The translations under genes were made by a program, and so were the position numbers. The notes beneath the pieces are model-generated. The model ran no database searches. It was not told where the DNA came from and saw only the letters and a list, made by a program, of their open reading frames with translations. From Nonomuraea sp. MG754425 (GTDB taxonomy: Bacteria > Actinomycetota > Actinomycetes > Streptosporangiales > Streptosporangiaceae), in the NCBI RefSeq assembly GCF_021699195.1, contig NZ_SSXE01000067.1, forward strand, positions 31,571-95,570: a DNA stretch of 64,000 nt, written 5' to 3'. Positions 1-8,577 of the stretch are shown here, piece after piece (within the stretch, counting starts at the first letter, position 1; each line of letters starts with the position of its first letter).

Positions 1-2
1 CG

Positions 3-2309
3 ACGAACTTCGCCGCCGGCGACCGGGTGCCCGTCGTCCTGCCCGGCGGCGTGCTGCCCGGCGGGTTCGAGGTCGGGTCGCGCAAGACGTACGGGCGCAT
101 GTCCGAGGGCATGATCTGCTCCGAGCGGGAGCTGGGCCTCGGCGACGACCACAACGGCATCATGGTGCTGCCCGCCGACACGCCGATCGGCACCGACGTG
201 GTCGAGCTGCTCGGGCTGCGCGACGACGTGATCGAGCTGGAGATCACGCCCGACATCGGCTACGCCCTGTCGATCCGCGGGGTGGCGCGCGAGGTGGCCA
301 CGGCGTTCGGGGTGGACTTCCGCGACCCCGCCGCCGTCGAGCCGCCGCCCGTCGAGACCGAGACGGCGTGGCCGGCCTCGATCGCCGACCCGACGGCCTG
401 CGACCGGTTCGTGCTGCGCGAGGTGAGCGGGTTCGACCCGGCCGCGCAGAGCCCGCTGTGGATGCGGGTACGCCTGAACCGGGCCGGCATGCGTCCGGTG
501 TCCCTGGCCGTCGACATCACCAACTACCTGATGCTGGAGCTGGGGCAGCCGCTGCACGCGTTCGACCGGGGCAGGCTGCGCGGCGAGATCGTCGTGCGCC
601 GGGCCGCGGCCGGCGAGCGGCTGGAGACGCTCGACCACGTGGTGCGCGAGCTCGACCCCGACGACATCCTCATCACCGACCAGTCCGGGCCGATCTCGAT
701 GGCCGGCACGATGGGCGGCCTGGAGACCGAGATCTCCGACGGCTCCACCGACATCGTCATCGAGGCCGCCCACTTCTCCGCCACCGGGATCTCCCGCGAG
801 TCCCGCAGGCACGGGCTCGTGTCCGAGGCCAGCAAGCGGTTCGAGCGCGGCGTCGACCGCGAGCTGCCGCTGGTCGCCTCCTGGCGGGCCGTACGGCTGC
901 TGGCCGAACTGGGCGGCGCCACCGTACGGCCCGGCGTCACGCACGCCGAGGTCGCCGTGGAGCCCGCGCGCATCGCCATCCCGTCCGGCTACCCCGGCCG
1001 GGTGGCGGGCGTCGACTACTCCAAGGACACCGTGGTCGCGCGGCTGGAGCAGGTCGGCTGCGTGGTGGCCGACGGCGACGACCCGGCCGTGCGCAAGGGC
1101 GGCGTGGCCCCGACCGGGGTCGTGACCGGCGGCGCGCTGGCGGCCAAGCTGGCCGTCACCGGCGACGACATGATCACCGTGACGCCGCCGTCCTGGCGGC
1201 CCGACCTCACCGACCCCAACGACCTGGCCGAGGAGGTCATCCGGCTGGAGGGCTACGAGAGCCTCCCGTCGGTGCTGCCCTCCGCCCCGGCCGGGGCCGG
1301 GCTCACTGAGGGGCAGCGGCTGCACAGGCGGGTCGGCCGGGCGCTGGCCGAGGGCGGCTACGTCGAGGTGCTCAGCTACCCGTTCATCAGCGGCGACGAC
1401 TTCGACCGGCTGCTGCTGCCCGCCGACGACGCGCGCCGCCTGGCCGCGCGGCTGGCCAACCCGCTGTCCGAGGACGAGCCGCTGATGCGCACGACGCTGC
1501 TGCCGGGGCTGCTCAAGACCCTCGTGCGCAACGCCGGTCGCGGCTTCTCCGACGTGGCGCTGTTCGAATCCGGGTCCGTCTACCGGCCCCGTCCGAGCGC
1601 GCCCGAGACGGCGCCCGTGCTGGGCGTCGAGCGCCGGCCGACCGCCGAGGAGATCGCCTCCATCGAGGCGGCGCTGCCCGACCAGCCACTGCGGGTCGCC
1701 GCGGTGCTGGCCGGCGAGTTCGAGCGGTCCGGCTGGTGGGGCGACGGGCGTACCGCCTCGTGGGCGGACGCGGTCCAGGCCGCCCGGCTGGTCGCGGCCG
1801 AGGCGCGGGTCGAGCTGTCCATCAGCGCCGACCAGCACGAGCCCTGGCACCCCGGCCGGTGCGCCGCCCTCTACGTGGGCGACACGCTGGTGGGGCACGC
1901 CGGGGAGCTGCATCCGCGGGTCATCGAGGCGTACGGGCTGCCGGCGCGTACGGCGGCGATGGAGCTGGAGCTGACGCGGCTGGAGGCCGCCATGCCGGGC
2001 CCGGTGCAGACGCCCTCGGTGTCGGCCTACCCGGTGGCCACCCAGGACGTCGCGCTGATCGTGCCCGACTTCACGCCGGTGGCCGACGTGGAGGCCGCGC
2101 TGCGCGACGGGGCCGGCGACCTGCTGGAGTCGATCCGGCTGTTCGACGTGTACGCCGGGGAGCAGGTGGGCGAGGGGAACAAGTCGCTCGCCTACTCGAT
2201 GCGGTTCCGCGCCTCCGACCGGACGCTGACGGTCGAGGAGACCACGGCGGCGCGCGACGCCGCGGTGGCGATGGCGGCCGATCGGGTGGGGGCGCAGCCT
2301 CGCACGTGA
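3..2309 (+). CDS. pheT: Phenylalanine--tRNA ligase beta subunit, 5' end cut by window
   Basis: Beta subunit of the heterotetrameric phenylalanyl-tRNA synthetase, which charges tRNA-Phe in the cytosol together with PheS (outside the window). The visible 768 residues begin inside the N-terminal EMAP/tRNA-binding domain (NFAAGDRVPVVLPGG and the following KTYGRMSEGMICSERELGLG), followed by the B3/B4 and B5 domains and the C-terminal anticodon-binding ferredoxin-like domain (SAYPVATQDVALIV near the end). The frame is open from base 3, so the real start lies upstream; about 50 residues are missing relative to the usual 820-830. A strong hairpin follows the stop. The partial state is due only to the window edge. 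In many actinomycetes pheT is followed directly by argC; here argC is about 49 kb away. Confidence 0.97.
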   Translation, partial: TNFAAGDRVPVVLPGGVLPGGFEVGSRKTYGRMSEGMICSERELGLGDDHNGIMVLPADTPIGTDVVELLGLRDDVIELEITPDIGYALSIRGVAREVATAFGVDFRDPAAVEPPPVETETAWPASIADPTACDRFVLREVSGFDPAAQSPLWMRVRLNRAGMRPVSLAVDITNYLMLELGQPLHAFDRGRLRGEIVVRRAAAGERLETLDHVVRELDPDDILITDQSGPISMAGTMGGLETEISDGSTDIVIEAAHFSATGISRESRRHGLVSEASKRFERGVDRELPLVASWRAVRLLAELGGATVRPGVTHAEVAVEPARIAIPSGYPGRVAGVDYSKDTVVARLEQVGCVVADGDDPAVRKGGVAPTGVVTGGALAAKLAVTGDDMITVTPPSWRPDLTDPNDLAEEVIRLEGYESLPSVLPSAPAGAGLTEGQRLHRRVGRALAEGGYVEVLSYPFISGDDFDRLLLPADDARRLAARLANPLSEDEPLMRTTLLPGLLKTLVRNAGRGFSDVALFESGSVYRPRPSAPETAPVLGVERRPTAEEIASIEAALPDQPLRVAAVLAGEFERSGWWGDGRTASWADAVQAARLVAAEARVELSISADQHEPWHPGRCAALYVGDTLVGHAGELHPRVIEAYGLPARTAAMELELTRLEAAMPGPVQTPSVSAYPVATQDVALIVPDFTPVADVEAALRDGAGDLLESIRLFDVYAGEQVGEGNKSLAYSMRFRASDRTLTVEETTAARDAAVAMAADRVGAQPRT

Positions 2310-2319
2310 GGGCTTCGCG

Positions 2320-2351
2320 GGGGCCGGCGCGGCGGTTGCCGTGCCGGCCCC
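2320..2351. terminator. Bidirectional terminator between pheT and the Uma2 gene
   Basis: Perfect 9-bp inverted repeat GGGGCCGGC / GCCGGCCCC with a 14-base loop. It fills the short space between the convergent stops of pheT (2309) and the minus-strand gene ending at 2352. No T-run follows, as is common in high-GC actinomycetes. Confidence 0.6.
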
Positions 2352-2957
2352 TCAGCGGGTGCGCCCGCGGTACAGCGTGGTGAGATCGATGTCGATGTCG
2401 AACGGGACCGTGAGCTTGAGCCGGTCGTGATGGACGCCGTTGCCGGCGTACGACTTCGTGGCGGGGTCGAGTTCGTAGACGAAGACGGCGGGGCGGTCGT
2501 GGATCTCCTCGATACGCCAGAAATGGGGCACGCCCGCCTCGGCGTAGCGGACGGGCTTGCGTTCCCTGTCACGCACCGCGGAGTCGGGCGAGACCACTTC
2601 GACGGCGAGCACGACGTCGGCGGCCTCGAAGCAGGTGACCTCCTGGCCGATGATCGCTTCGGGGCCCACGACGATGAGGTCGGGTTCCGGGCGTTGCCGC
2701 GGACCCAGCTTGACGCTCATCTCCTGGAGCACCTCGTGGCCTGGCGGCAGGAAATCCTCGAGCTTGAGGTGCAGCCGGAAGAGGGTGGATTGGTGGAAGT
2801 GGCTCCGAGGGGCGCGGAAGACCAGGGCGCCGTCGATCAGCTCTGTGTGCGGGGGCGTGTCAGGAAGGCGATCGAGGTCCGCCGCGACGAAGCCTCGCGG
2901 CGGCGGGAGAAGCCGATCGGGGAGCGAGGCGGGCGTCAGGTCGGTTTCGGCGGGCAC
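2352..2957 (-). CDS. Uma2-family (DUF820) putative endonuclease
   Basis: 201-residue protein of the Uma2/DUF820 family, a PD-(D/E)XK nuclease-like fold that is very abundant in actinomycetes and cyanobacteria and has no settled function. The conserved pattern is visible: TELIDGALV near residue 40, RPEPDLIVVGPE near 90, VVLAVEVVSPDSAVRDRERKP near 110 and KPVRYAEAGVPHFWRIEE. The EVVSP plus downstream K arrangement corresponds to the nuclease core of the family. It stands alone, convergent to pheT and divergent from the small gene at 3022. Family assignment is firm, function is not. Confidence 0.85.
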   Translation of the reverse strand: MPAETDLTPASLPDRLLPPPRGFVAADLDRLPDTPPHTELIDGALVFRAPRSHFHQSTLFRLHLKLEDFLPPGHEVLQEMSVKLGPRQRPEPDLIVVGPEAIIGQEVTCFEAADVVLAVEVVSPDSAVRDRERKPVRYAEAGVPHFWRIEEIHDRPAVFVYELDPATKSYAGNGVHHDRLKLTVPFDIDIDLTTLYRGRTR

Positions 2958-3021
2958 GGCGCAACGCTATCCGTCCGGGGCGCTCATGCCTCGTGAACGC
3001 CGGAAAGGGGAAGGCCGGGCG

Positions 3022-3255
3022 ATGACGCAGTTGCTGGTGTTCGGTGAGCGGGACGACGCCGAGGAGGTCGCCGAGACGCTGGGGGAGAGGTTTCCCGGGC
3101 TGGGCGTGCCGCGGGTGGTGCGGGAGACGCTCGCCGGCGAGGACGACGCCGAGGACGCGCAGTGGCTGGTCGTGGTCGAGGGGCTGGACGAAGCCGCCCT
3201 GGCCGAGGTGGACGAGCTGGTCGCGCGGCACGACGGCTGGCGGGAGGCGGGCTGA
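3022..3255 (+). CDS. Small acidic protein of unknown function (77 aa)
   Basis: The ATG at 3022 is preceded by an AAGGGGAAGG tract at about 3006-3015, a good ribosome site, which is why this start is chosen over the much longer frame upstream. The product (MTQLLVFGERDDAEEVAE...) is rich in Asp/Glu and has two similar halves with WLVVVEGLDEAALAEVDELV at the end, suggesting a small alpha/beta or ferredoxin-like fold. No transmembrane helix or signal is seen. It lies 60 bases upstream of the phosphoesterase gene on the same strand and may be co-transcribed with it. I do not recognise a family. Confidence 0.6.
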   Translation: MTQLLVFGERDDAEEVAETLGERFPGLGVPRVVRETLAGEDDAEDAQWLVVVEGLDEAALAEVDELVARHDGWREAG

Positions 3256-3315
3256 GGTGTTCGCCGCGTAGCGAACACGGGCTCCGGCGGGCCGTGCGGG
3301 GTGGAGAGTGGGGGC

Positions 3316-4059
3316 ATGCGTGTCGCCGTGCTCTCCGACGTCCATGGTGTGCTGCCCGCGCTCGAGGCGGTGCTGGCCGAGCCCGACGTGGCCGGGGCCG
3401 ACCTGATCGTGCTGACCGGCGATGTCGCCGCAGGGCCGATGCCCGTCCAGACGCTCGATCTGCTGGTCTCGCTGGGTGAGCGGGTCCGGTGGGTGGCCGG
3501 GAACGCCGACCGGGAGCTGGTCGAGGCGGCCGGGGGGAAGGACAGCCCTTATCCGTCGTCCCGGTGGGCGGCGGGGCGACTGCGTGCCGATCAGGTGGAG
3601 CTGCTGGCCGGGCTGCCCGCGCGGCAGGTGCTGGAGCTGGGGCGGCTGGGCACGACCCTGTTCGTGCACGCGACGCCGCGCGGTGACGAGGAGATGATCC
3701 TGGTCGACAGCTCCCTGGAGCGGTGGGGCGAGGTGCTGGCGGGGGAGAGCGCCGAGACCGTGGTGCTGGGGCACACGCACATGCCGTTCGTGCGGCTGGC
3801 CGATCGGGTGCTGGTGGTCAACCCGGGGTCGGTCGGGATGCCGTACGGGAGGTACGGCGCGCAGTGGGCGTTGCTCGACGGGGAGAGCGGCGCGGTGACC
3901 TTACGGTGCACGCCGCTCGACGCCCGGCGGGTGGGGGAGCGGCTCAAGGCCGAAAGCGAGTTCGAGGGGATCGCGGAGTGGGTGGAGGAGTACGTGAGCG
4001 GCGTCTACTCCGACGCCGAGGCGCTGCGGGCGTTCGCCAAGGCTGAGGGAAGGGGTTGA
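3316..4059 (+). CDS. Calcineurin-like metallophosphoesterase, YfcE/MJ0936 type
   Basis: 247-residue cytosolic phosphoesterase. The dimetal motifs are in order: SDVHG (residues 7-11), TGDV, GNAD, then a His segment (FVHATPRGDEE) and GHTHMPF followed by VNPGSVGMPYG. This arrangement matches the YfcE-like phosphodiesterase family; the substrate cannot be read from sequence. The ATG at 3316 is preferred to the GTG at 3301 because SDVHG normally lies within about 10 residues of the N-terminus and a GGGGG tract lies just upstream. It contains one TTA leucine codon (3901-3903, codon 196), rare in this genome, so translation may depend on a bldA-type tRNA. Confidence 0.88.
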   Translation: MRVAVLSDVHGVLPALEAVLAEPDVAGADLIVLTGDVAAGPMPVQTLDLLVSLGERVRWVAGNADRELVEAAGGKDSPYPSSRWAAGRLRADQVELLAGLPARQVLELGRLGTTLFVHATPRGDEEMILVDSSLERWGEVLAGESAETVVLGHTHMPFVRLADRVLVVNPGSVGMPYGRYGAQWALLDGESGAVTLRCTPLDARRVGERLKAESEFEGIAEWVEEYVSGVYSDAEALRAFAKAEGRG

Positions 4060-4169
4060 GCGGGAAGGGCCGAGCGGGGCCGCCCGCCCGCAGGGGTGGC
4101 GCCTGTGGGGTGTGCCTGTTGGGTGGTGGTGCGTGTCGGCCGGGTGCGGGAGGGTGGCTCGCCGGAGTG

Positions 4170-5456
4170 TCAGGTGGTGGCTTCGGCGGCGGCGGCCTCG
4201 CGGCGGGACTTCTCGGCGAGCGCGTGCTCGTCCGTCCCGGAGTCGTAGCGGCGGAACGTCGGGAGCGCGGCGGCCAGGGCCAGGACGGCGGCCACGCAGA
4301 TGACGCCGCCGCCCGTGAGGGAGAAGCGGGTGCCGCCGACGCTCGCCATCAGGCTGGCCCTGGCGTTGCCCAGCATCGGGCCGCTGGCGTAGGAGAGCAG
4401 CTCGATGCCGGCCAGCCGGCCGCGATACTCGGGCGGGATCGTCTGGTTCCACATCGTCAGGCGGAAGATGCCGCTGATCATGTCGGCGGCGCCCGCCAGC
4501 GCGATGCAGACGAAGACCAGCCAGACGCTCGGGGCCAGGCCGGTCAGGGCCACCGCCACGCCCCAGAGCACGGCCGCGACGATCACGCCGAGGCCGTGCC
4601 GCCGCACCCGGGCCGTCCAGCGGCCGGTGAGGGAGGCGAGCAGCGCGCCGACCGCGGCGGCCGAGTAGAGCAGGCCGAGGGCCTGCGGCGCTCTCAGCTC
4701 GTCGGCCAGGAACGGGAACAGCGCCGTGGACATCGCGAACACCATGGCGGCGATGTCCACCAGGTAGGTGCCCATCAGGTCGCGGCGGCTCACCGCGTAC
4801 CGCAGGCCCTCGACCAGCGACCGGAGCGAGGCGGGGGCGGCGTTCTCGGCGGGCGGGAGCGACCTGACCCGCCAGAGCAGCAGCAGCGACAGCGCGAAGG
4901 TCAGCGTGTCCAGGGCGTAGGCGGAGGCGGTGCTCCACGTGACCAGCACGCCGCCGAGCGCCGGGGCGACGATGGCGCCGAAGTTCCAGCGCAGGCTCGA
5001 CAGCACGGCGGCGGCGCCCTGCTGCTCGTGCCTGACCACCTGCTGGATCACGGCTTCCAGGCTCGGACGCTGCAGGGACGCGATCGCGGTGGAGATCGCG
5101 CCCATCACGTACAGGACCCAGATCTGCGGGTCGGGCAGCAGCGCGTTGACCGTGAGCGCGGCCGAGGTCCCCAGCAGGCCGAACTCGCTCAGAACGATGA
5201 TCTTGCGCCGGTCGAGCGCGTCGGCGATGGCCCCGCCCCACAGGCCGCACACCACCATCGGCACGAACTCCGCCAGGCTCACCAGGCCGACCGCCAGGTA
5301 GGAGTCCGTCAGCTCCTTCATCTGGTACGGCACCGCGACCATCGCGATCATCGTGCCGAACATCGTGATGACCCCGGAGCTGAAGAGCAACCGGTAGTCG
5401 CGGGAGTCACGCAACGGGCTCAGGTCCAGCGAAAGGTGCCGGACCAGGCGTTTCAC
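4170..5456 (-). CDS. MFS transporter (MFS_3 / enterobactin-exporter-like)
   Basis: Major facilitator with about 12 predicted hydrophobic segments over 428 residues. It starts at the GTG reading VKRLVRHLSLDLSPLRDSRDYR, the typical N-terminus of the MFS_3 subfamily, followed by the first helix (FSSGVITMFGTMIAMVAVPYQ). It has the conserved loop GLWGGAIADALDRRKII and the second-half repeat LLTGR..RRHGLGV. Members are drug or siderophore exporters; the substrate is unknown here. A second GTG 12 bases upstream is also possible and no clear Shine-Dalgarno supports either. The gene stands between the phosphoesterase (convergent) and a SnoaL-like gene on the same strand. Confidence 0.85.
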   Translation of the reverse strand: MKRLVRHLSLDLSPLRDSRDYRLLFSSGVITMFGTMIAMVAVPYQMKELTDSYLAVGLVSLAEFVPMVVCGLWGGAIADALDRRKIIVLSEFGLLGTSAALTVNALLPDPQIWVLYVMGAISTAIASLQRPSLEAVIQQVVRHEQQGAAAVLSSLRWNFGAIVAPALGGVLVTWSTASAYALDTLTFALSLLLLWRVRSLPPAENAAPASLRSLVEGLRYAVSRRDLMGTYLVDIAAMVFAMSTALFPFLADELRAPQALGLLYSAAAVGALLASLTGRWTARVRRHGLGVIVAAVLWGVAVALTGLAPSVWLVFVCIALAGAADMISGIFRLTMWNQTIPPEYRGRLAGIELLSYASGPMLGNARASLMASVGGTRFSLTGGGVICVAAVLALAAALPTFRRYDSGTDEHALAEKSRREAAAAEATT

Positions 5457-5529
5457 TGCAGGTAGCACGAAGTGACATTGTCCGGTAGCCGCTGACCTCC
5501 GGGCAAATACATTACGGGGACACGGCGGC

Positions 5530-5553
5530 GGCCCCCCGGAACTCCGGGGGGCC
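5530..5553 (-). terminator. Hairpin terminator after the SnoaL-like gene
   Basis: Perfect 10-bp stem GGCCCCCCGG / CCGGGGGGCC with an AACT tetraloop. It lies 17 bases past the stop of the minus-strand gene ending at 5570, and separates it from the MFS gene. Confidence 0.65.
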
Positions 5554-5569
5554 GGTACGCGGCGAGGCT

Positions 5570-5920
5570 CTAGCCCGGGACCTTGTCCAGGAAGCCGAGC
5601 ACCTTGCTGATCCGGCCGTCCTCGGCCAGCTCGACCACGTCGAACCCGGTCGCCACCGGTTCCCCGCCCTCCGGGCCCAGGTGCCAGGTGAAGCGGGCGG
5701 TGTGGTGGTGGGTGTCGAACAGGTCGCCGGGGGTGAAGACCAGGCCGGGGAACATGCCCTGCGCGCCCTCGATCGCGGCCGCGATCCCGGCGTGGCCGGC
5801 GACGTCGGCGAGCGGGTCGGTGTAGGTGGCGTCCGCGGTCCACAGCTCGGCGACGGCCTTGGCGCGGGCCTCGGGGTCGGTCTGGTTCCAGCAGGCGGTG
5901 TAGCGGTCGGCGAGGTTCAT
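5570..5920 (-). CDS. NTF2/SnoaL-like protein
   Basis: 116 residues with the classic cone-fold pattern MNLADRYTACWNQTDPEARAKAV, then LWTADATYTDPLADVAGHAGI and a C-terminal beta sheet (ARFTWHLGPEGGEPVATGFDVVELAEDGRISKVLGFLD). Members include small polyketide cyclases, isomerases and binding proteins, so no reaction can be assigned. It is 51 bases downstream of the small membrane protein gene on the same strand and they may form an operon ended by the hairpin at 5530-5553. Confidence 0.85.
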   Translation of the reverse strand: MNLADRYTACWNQTDPEARAKAVAELWTADATYTDPLADVAGHAGIAAAIEGAQGMFPGLVFTPGDLFDTHHHTARFTWHLGPEGGEPVATGFDVVELAEDGRISKVLGFLDKVPG

Positions 5921-5971
5921 GGGTGGTGCCCTTCTTCCGGGTGTCTGTGGTGTTCGCGGCGGGCGCTGTGG

Positions 5972-6382
5972 TCAGCCGGTGCGGCGGGTCCGGCGCAGGC
6001 CGGTGATCTGGAGCTCGGCGAAGACGGCGACCACCAGGGCCTGGGCGATGGCCCAGATCGCGCCGACGGTGGTGAGGCCGGCCGCGCCGGTGACGACGGC
6101 GGCGATGCTGCCCAGGGTCCAGACGATGTTCATCGCGATCACGACCCTGGTGCCGGCGGGGCTGATGTCGCGGCGGGCGGCGAGGACGGCGACCGCGACG
6201 CCGTACGCGAGGAGGAAGGCGCCGATGCCGCGCAGCAGGCCGGTGTCCGGGCCGAGCAGGGTGCCGACCGGGCCGGCGAAGGCGAGGTAGACCAGCCCGT
6301 TGCCGCCCGTGACCACGGCGTCGGCGGCCAGCGTGAGGCGCAGGAACTTCGTCCGGTCAGGGGTGACGGTCAGGGCGGTCAT
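5972..6382 (-). CDS. Small integral membrane protein, four helices
   Basis: 136 residues with four hydrophobic segments: LAADAVVTGGNGLVYLAFAG, GIGAFLLAYGVAVAVLAA, VVIAMNIVWTLGSIAAVV and VGAIWAIAQALVVAVFAELQ. A GPxxxLLG loop lies between helices 1 and 2. It resembles the small SPW-repeat/DUF-type actinobacterial membrane proteins that often accompany SnoaL-like genes. The function is unknown. The start has ACATGA context with GGAG at the expected distance (reverse complement of ctcc at about 6390). Confidence 0.75.
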   Translation of the reverse strand: MTALTVTPDRTKFLRLTLAADAVVTGGNGLVYLAFAGPVGTLLGPDTGLLRGIGAFLLAYGVAVAVLAARRDISPAGTRVVIAMNIVWTLGSIAAVVTGAAGLTTVGAIWAIAQALVVAVFAELQITGLRRTRRTG

Positions 6383-6696
6383 GTCGGGCTCCTTCAGGAT
6401 GGCCTCGGTCGTGCGGACACCTGAAAGATGCCAGGCCAGGAGTAGGGGCCGCGATTACGCGCCAGGTAACGAGGAGCGGCGACACCCGCGCTGAGCTGGG
6501 AGAACGTGGAATTGTGAACGTTGTCACAGGGCCTCGGGAGCAGGCGGCGGCAGGGCCCGGCCCGGCCGGTCAAGGCTCCGACGGGGTCCGGCCCCGGCCT
6601 CGTGTTCCGGCCCTGAGCGGTCATGGCTCCGAGCGGTTGCGGCCCTGAGCCGCGGTCCGGCCCTGGCCGGGGCGGGTCAGGGCCGGAACGCGTGGG
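6383..6696. other. Intergenic region with repeated CCGGCCCTGA units
   Basis: This 314-base gap holds the upstream region of the membrane protein gene and the downstream region of the acyl-CoA ligase. Near 6580-6690 the unit (T/G)CCGGCCCTG recurs at 6605, 6640 and 6656 and once inverted at 6678; the last two copies form the hairpin annotated separately. I see no open reading frame with coding character. Confidence 0.5.
6656..6687 (-). terminator. Terminator after the acyl-CoA ligase gene
   Basis: Perfect 10-bp inverted repeat TCCGGCCCTG / CAGGGCCGGA with a 12-base loop, starting 9 bases past the ligase stop codon (6697) on the minus strand. An additional copy of the left arm at 6605-6615 could form a longer alternative stem. 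Confidence 0.6.
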
Positions 6697-8358
6697 TCAG
6701 GAGCCGAGGATCTCGCGGCGCAGGTGCGTCTTGAGGATCTTGCCGCCGGGGTTGCGGGGCAGCTCGCCCTCGCGGAACCAGACGTGCACCGGGATCTTGA
6801 ACTTGGCGATCCGGTCCGTCAGGAACGAGCGCAGCTCCTCGGTGGTCACCGACGTGCCGGGGGCCAGGCGGATGACCGCGCCGACCTCCTCGCCCAGCTC
6901 GTCGTGCGGCACGCCGATGACGGCGGCGTCGTCCACCGCCGGGTGCTCGAACAGCGCCGCCTCCACCTCCGCGCAGTAGACGTTCTCGCCGCCCCTGATC
7001 ACCATGTCCTTCGCGCGGTCCACGATGTAGACGAAGCCCTCGTCGTCGATCTTGGCGAGGTCGCCGGTGTGCAGCCAGCCGCCGACGAAGGTCTGGGCCG
7101 TGGCCTCCGGCTTGTTCCAGTAGCCGAGGATGACGTTCGGGCCGCGTACGCACAGCTCGCCGACCTCGCCGGGCGGCAGTTCGTCGCCCATCGGGTCCAC
7201 CACGCGCACGTCCACCACGGCCGCGGGCAGGCCGATGCTGTCGGGCTTGGCCTGGTAGTCGGCGCCGCCGTTGCCGATGGCCAGGGCGGAGGTCTCGGTC
7301 ATGCCGTAGCCGTTGGAGGGGGCGCGGTTGGGGAGGTTCGTGGTGATGCGTTCCAGCAGCTTGGGCGGGGCGGGGGCGCCGCCGTAGCCGAGGGTGGTCA
7401 GGGACGACAGGTCGTACTTGCCGAAGTCGGGGTGGGACATGAGCTGCCAGGCGTTCGTCGGGACGCCGATCATGGCGGTGACCCGCTCCCGCTCGATGAG
7501 GCGCAGGGCCTGCTCGGGGTCCCACTTGTACATCAGCACCAGGCCGCCGCCGGTGAACATCGTCGTGGTCAGGCCCGAGAAGCAGCCGGTGACGTGGAAG
7601 AGCGGGACGGTCAGGAGCGTGATCCGGCGGGCCCCGGTCGCCGCCGCGACGTCCTTGCCGGCCATGGTGACCGAGCGCATGAGGCCGAAGGCGACCGTCA
7701 TGGGGGACTGGCCCAGGTTGCGGTGGCTGCCGAGCGCGCCCTTGGGGCTGCCGGTCGTGCCCGAGGTGTAGAAGATCGTGGCCGGGTCGTCGGGGGCCAG
7801 CTCCACGTCGGGGAGCCGCACGTCGGCCGGGATCTCGCCCATGACCTCGGCGAACGCGCGTGCCTCCGGCGGCACCTCGCCCCTGGTGACGATCATCGGC
7901 ACGCCCGTGCCCGCCAGCCTGACCGCGCGCTCACCGTCCGCGATCAGCACCTTCGCACCGGAGTCGCGCACGCCGTAGGCCAGCTCCGCCTCCGTCCACC
8001 AGGCGTTCAGCGGTACGGCGATCGCGCCCGCGGCCAGCGTGGCCGAGAACGCGACCACCCATTCGGGGTAGTTGCGCATGGCCACGGCCACCCGGTCGCC
8101 CTTGGTCACGCCGTACTCCTCGACCAGGCGGTTGGCGAGGGTGGCGGCACGGCGGAAGTGCTCCTCGAACGTGATGTGCTCGTCCTCGTAGGCGAGGAAG
8201 ACCTTCTCACCGTGGAACCTGCTCATCTCCAGCAGGGCACGGAAGTGGGCCGGAGCGTGCTTCCACGTGCGTACGCCGGTGTCGCCGATCTCCTCGATCT
8301 CGAAAAGCTGGCCGGGGCCGGTGAGCTGGGCCTGGGCCTGGGCGTGCGAAAGAGACAT
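6697..8358 (-). CDS. Acyl-CoA synthetase (AMP-dependent ligase, ANL superfamily)
   Basis: 553-residue adenylate-forming enzyme that activates a carboxylic acid with ATP and CoA. Diagnostic motifs in order: the phosphate-binding loop FYTSGTTGSPKGA (about residues 194-206), A5 YGMTETSA, A7 GWLHTGDLAKIDDEGF, A8 DRAKDMVIRGGENVYCAEVE and the catalytic lysine in GGKILKTHLRRE near the C-terminus. The architecture is that of medium/long-chain fatty acyl-CoA ligases; the chain length preferred cannot be read. It is single-cistron, with a terminator at 6656-6687 and a palindromic operator candidate at 8402-8418 upstream. It is divergent from the xylanase gene. Confidence 0.92.
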   Translation of the reverse strand: MSLSHAQAQAQLTGPGQLFEIEEIGDTGVRTWKHAPAHFRALLEMSRFHGEKVFLAYEDEHITFEEHFRRAATLANRLVEEYGVTKGDRVAVAMRNYPEWVVAFSATLAAGAIAVPLNAWWTEAELAYGVRDSGAKVLIADGERAVRLAGTGVPMIVTRGEVPPEARAFAEVMGEIPADVRLPDVELAPDDPATIFYTSGTTGSPKGALGSHRNLGQSPMTVAFGLMRSVTMAGKDVAAATGARRITLLTVPLFHVTGCFSGLTTTMFTGGGLVLMYKWDPEQALRLIERERVTAMIGVPTNAWQLMSHPDFGKYDLSSLTTLGYGGAPAPPKLLERITTNLPNRAPSNGYGMTETSALAIGNGGADYQAKPDSIGLPAAVVDVRVVDPMGDELPPGEVGELCVRGPNVILGYWNKPEATAQTFVGGWLHTGDLAKIDDEGFVYIVDRAKDMVIRGGENVYCAEVEAALFEHPAVDDAAVIGVPHDELGEEVGAVIRLAPGTSVTTEELRSFLTDRIAKFKIPVHVWFREGELPRNPGGKILKTHLRREILGS

Positions 8359-8401
8359 GCGCAGAACTCCCGCAGTGGACGATTATTCCGGATAAATCAC
8401 A

Positions 8402-8418
8402 GTACCGACCGGCCGGTA
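8402..8418 (-). promoter_or_regulatory. Palindrome resembling a TetR-type operator upstream of the acyl-CoA ligase
   Basis: TACCGACCGGCCGGTA-like palindrome about 44 bases upstream of the ligase start. Actinobacterial TetR regulators of fatty-acid or branched-chain acyl-CoA metabolism commonly bind ACCGACCGGTCGGT-like sites; this one differs by a single base in the right arm. The regulator is not in the immediate neighbourhood. Confidence 0.4.
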
Positions 8419-8453
8419 CGTCGCGCTAGACGGTCAAACAGGCACCATGTGGG

Positions 8454-8468
8454 AATGAAAGTTTCATT
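8454..8468 (+). promoter_or_regulatory. Palindrome AATGAAA-G-TTTCATT upstream of the xylanase
   Basis: Perfect 7+1+7 inverted repeat with the GAAA-N-TTTC core found at actinobacterial xylanase promoters. It is shared between the divergent acyl-CoA ligase and xylanase genes, and lies about 60 bases upstream of the putative -35 box. Confidence 0.5.
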
Positions 8469-8526
8469 GATCTACCGATAGTTTCTGGCCTCCAACTGCT
8501 GCTTTAGCGCTGCTGTGAGCATGCCA

Positions 8527-8555
8527 TTGACCACTCACCAGCATGTCAATACCGT
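8527..8555 (+). promoter_or_regulatory. Putative promoter of the xylanase gene
   Basis: TTGACC, a 17-base spacer, then TACCGT: a good match to the housekeeping sigma consensus of actinomycetes. Transcription would start near 8562, placing the CCGAAACTTTCGG site at about +17 to +29. Confidence 0.5.
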
Positions 8556-8577
8556 CGGCGAGACGGTCCTCATCAGA

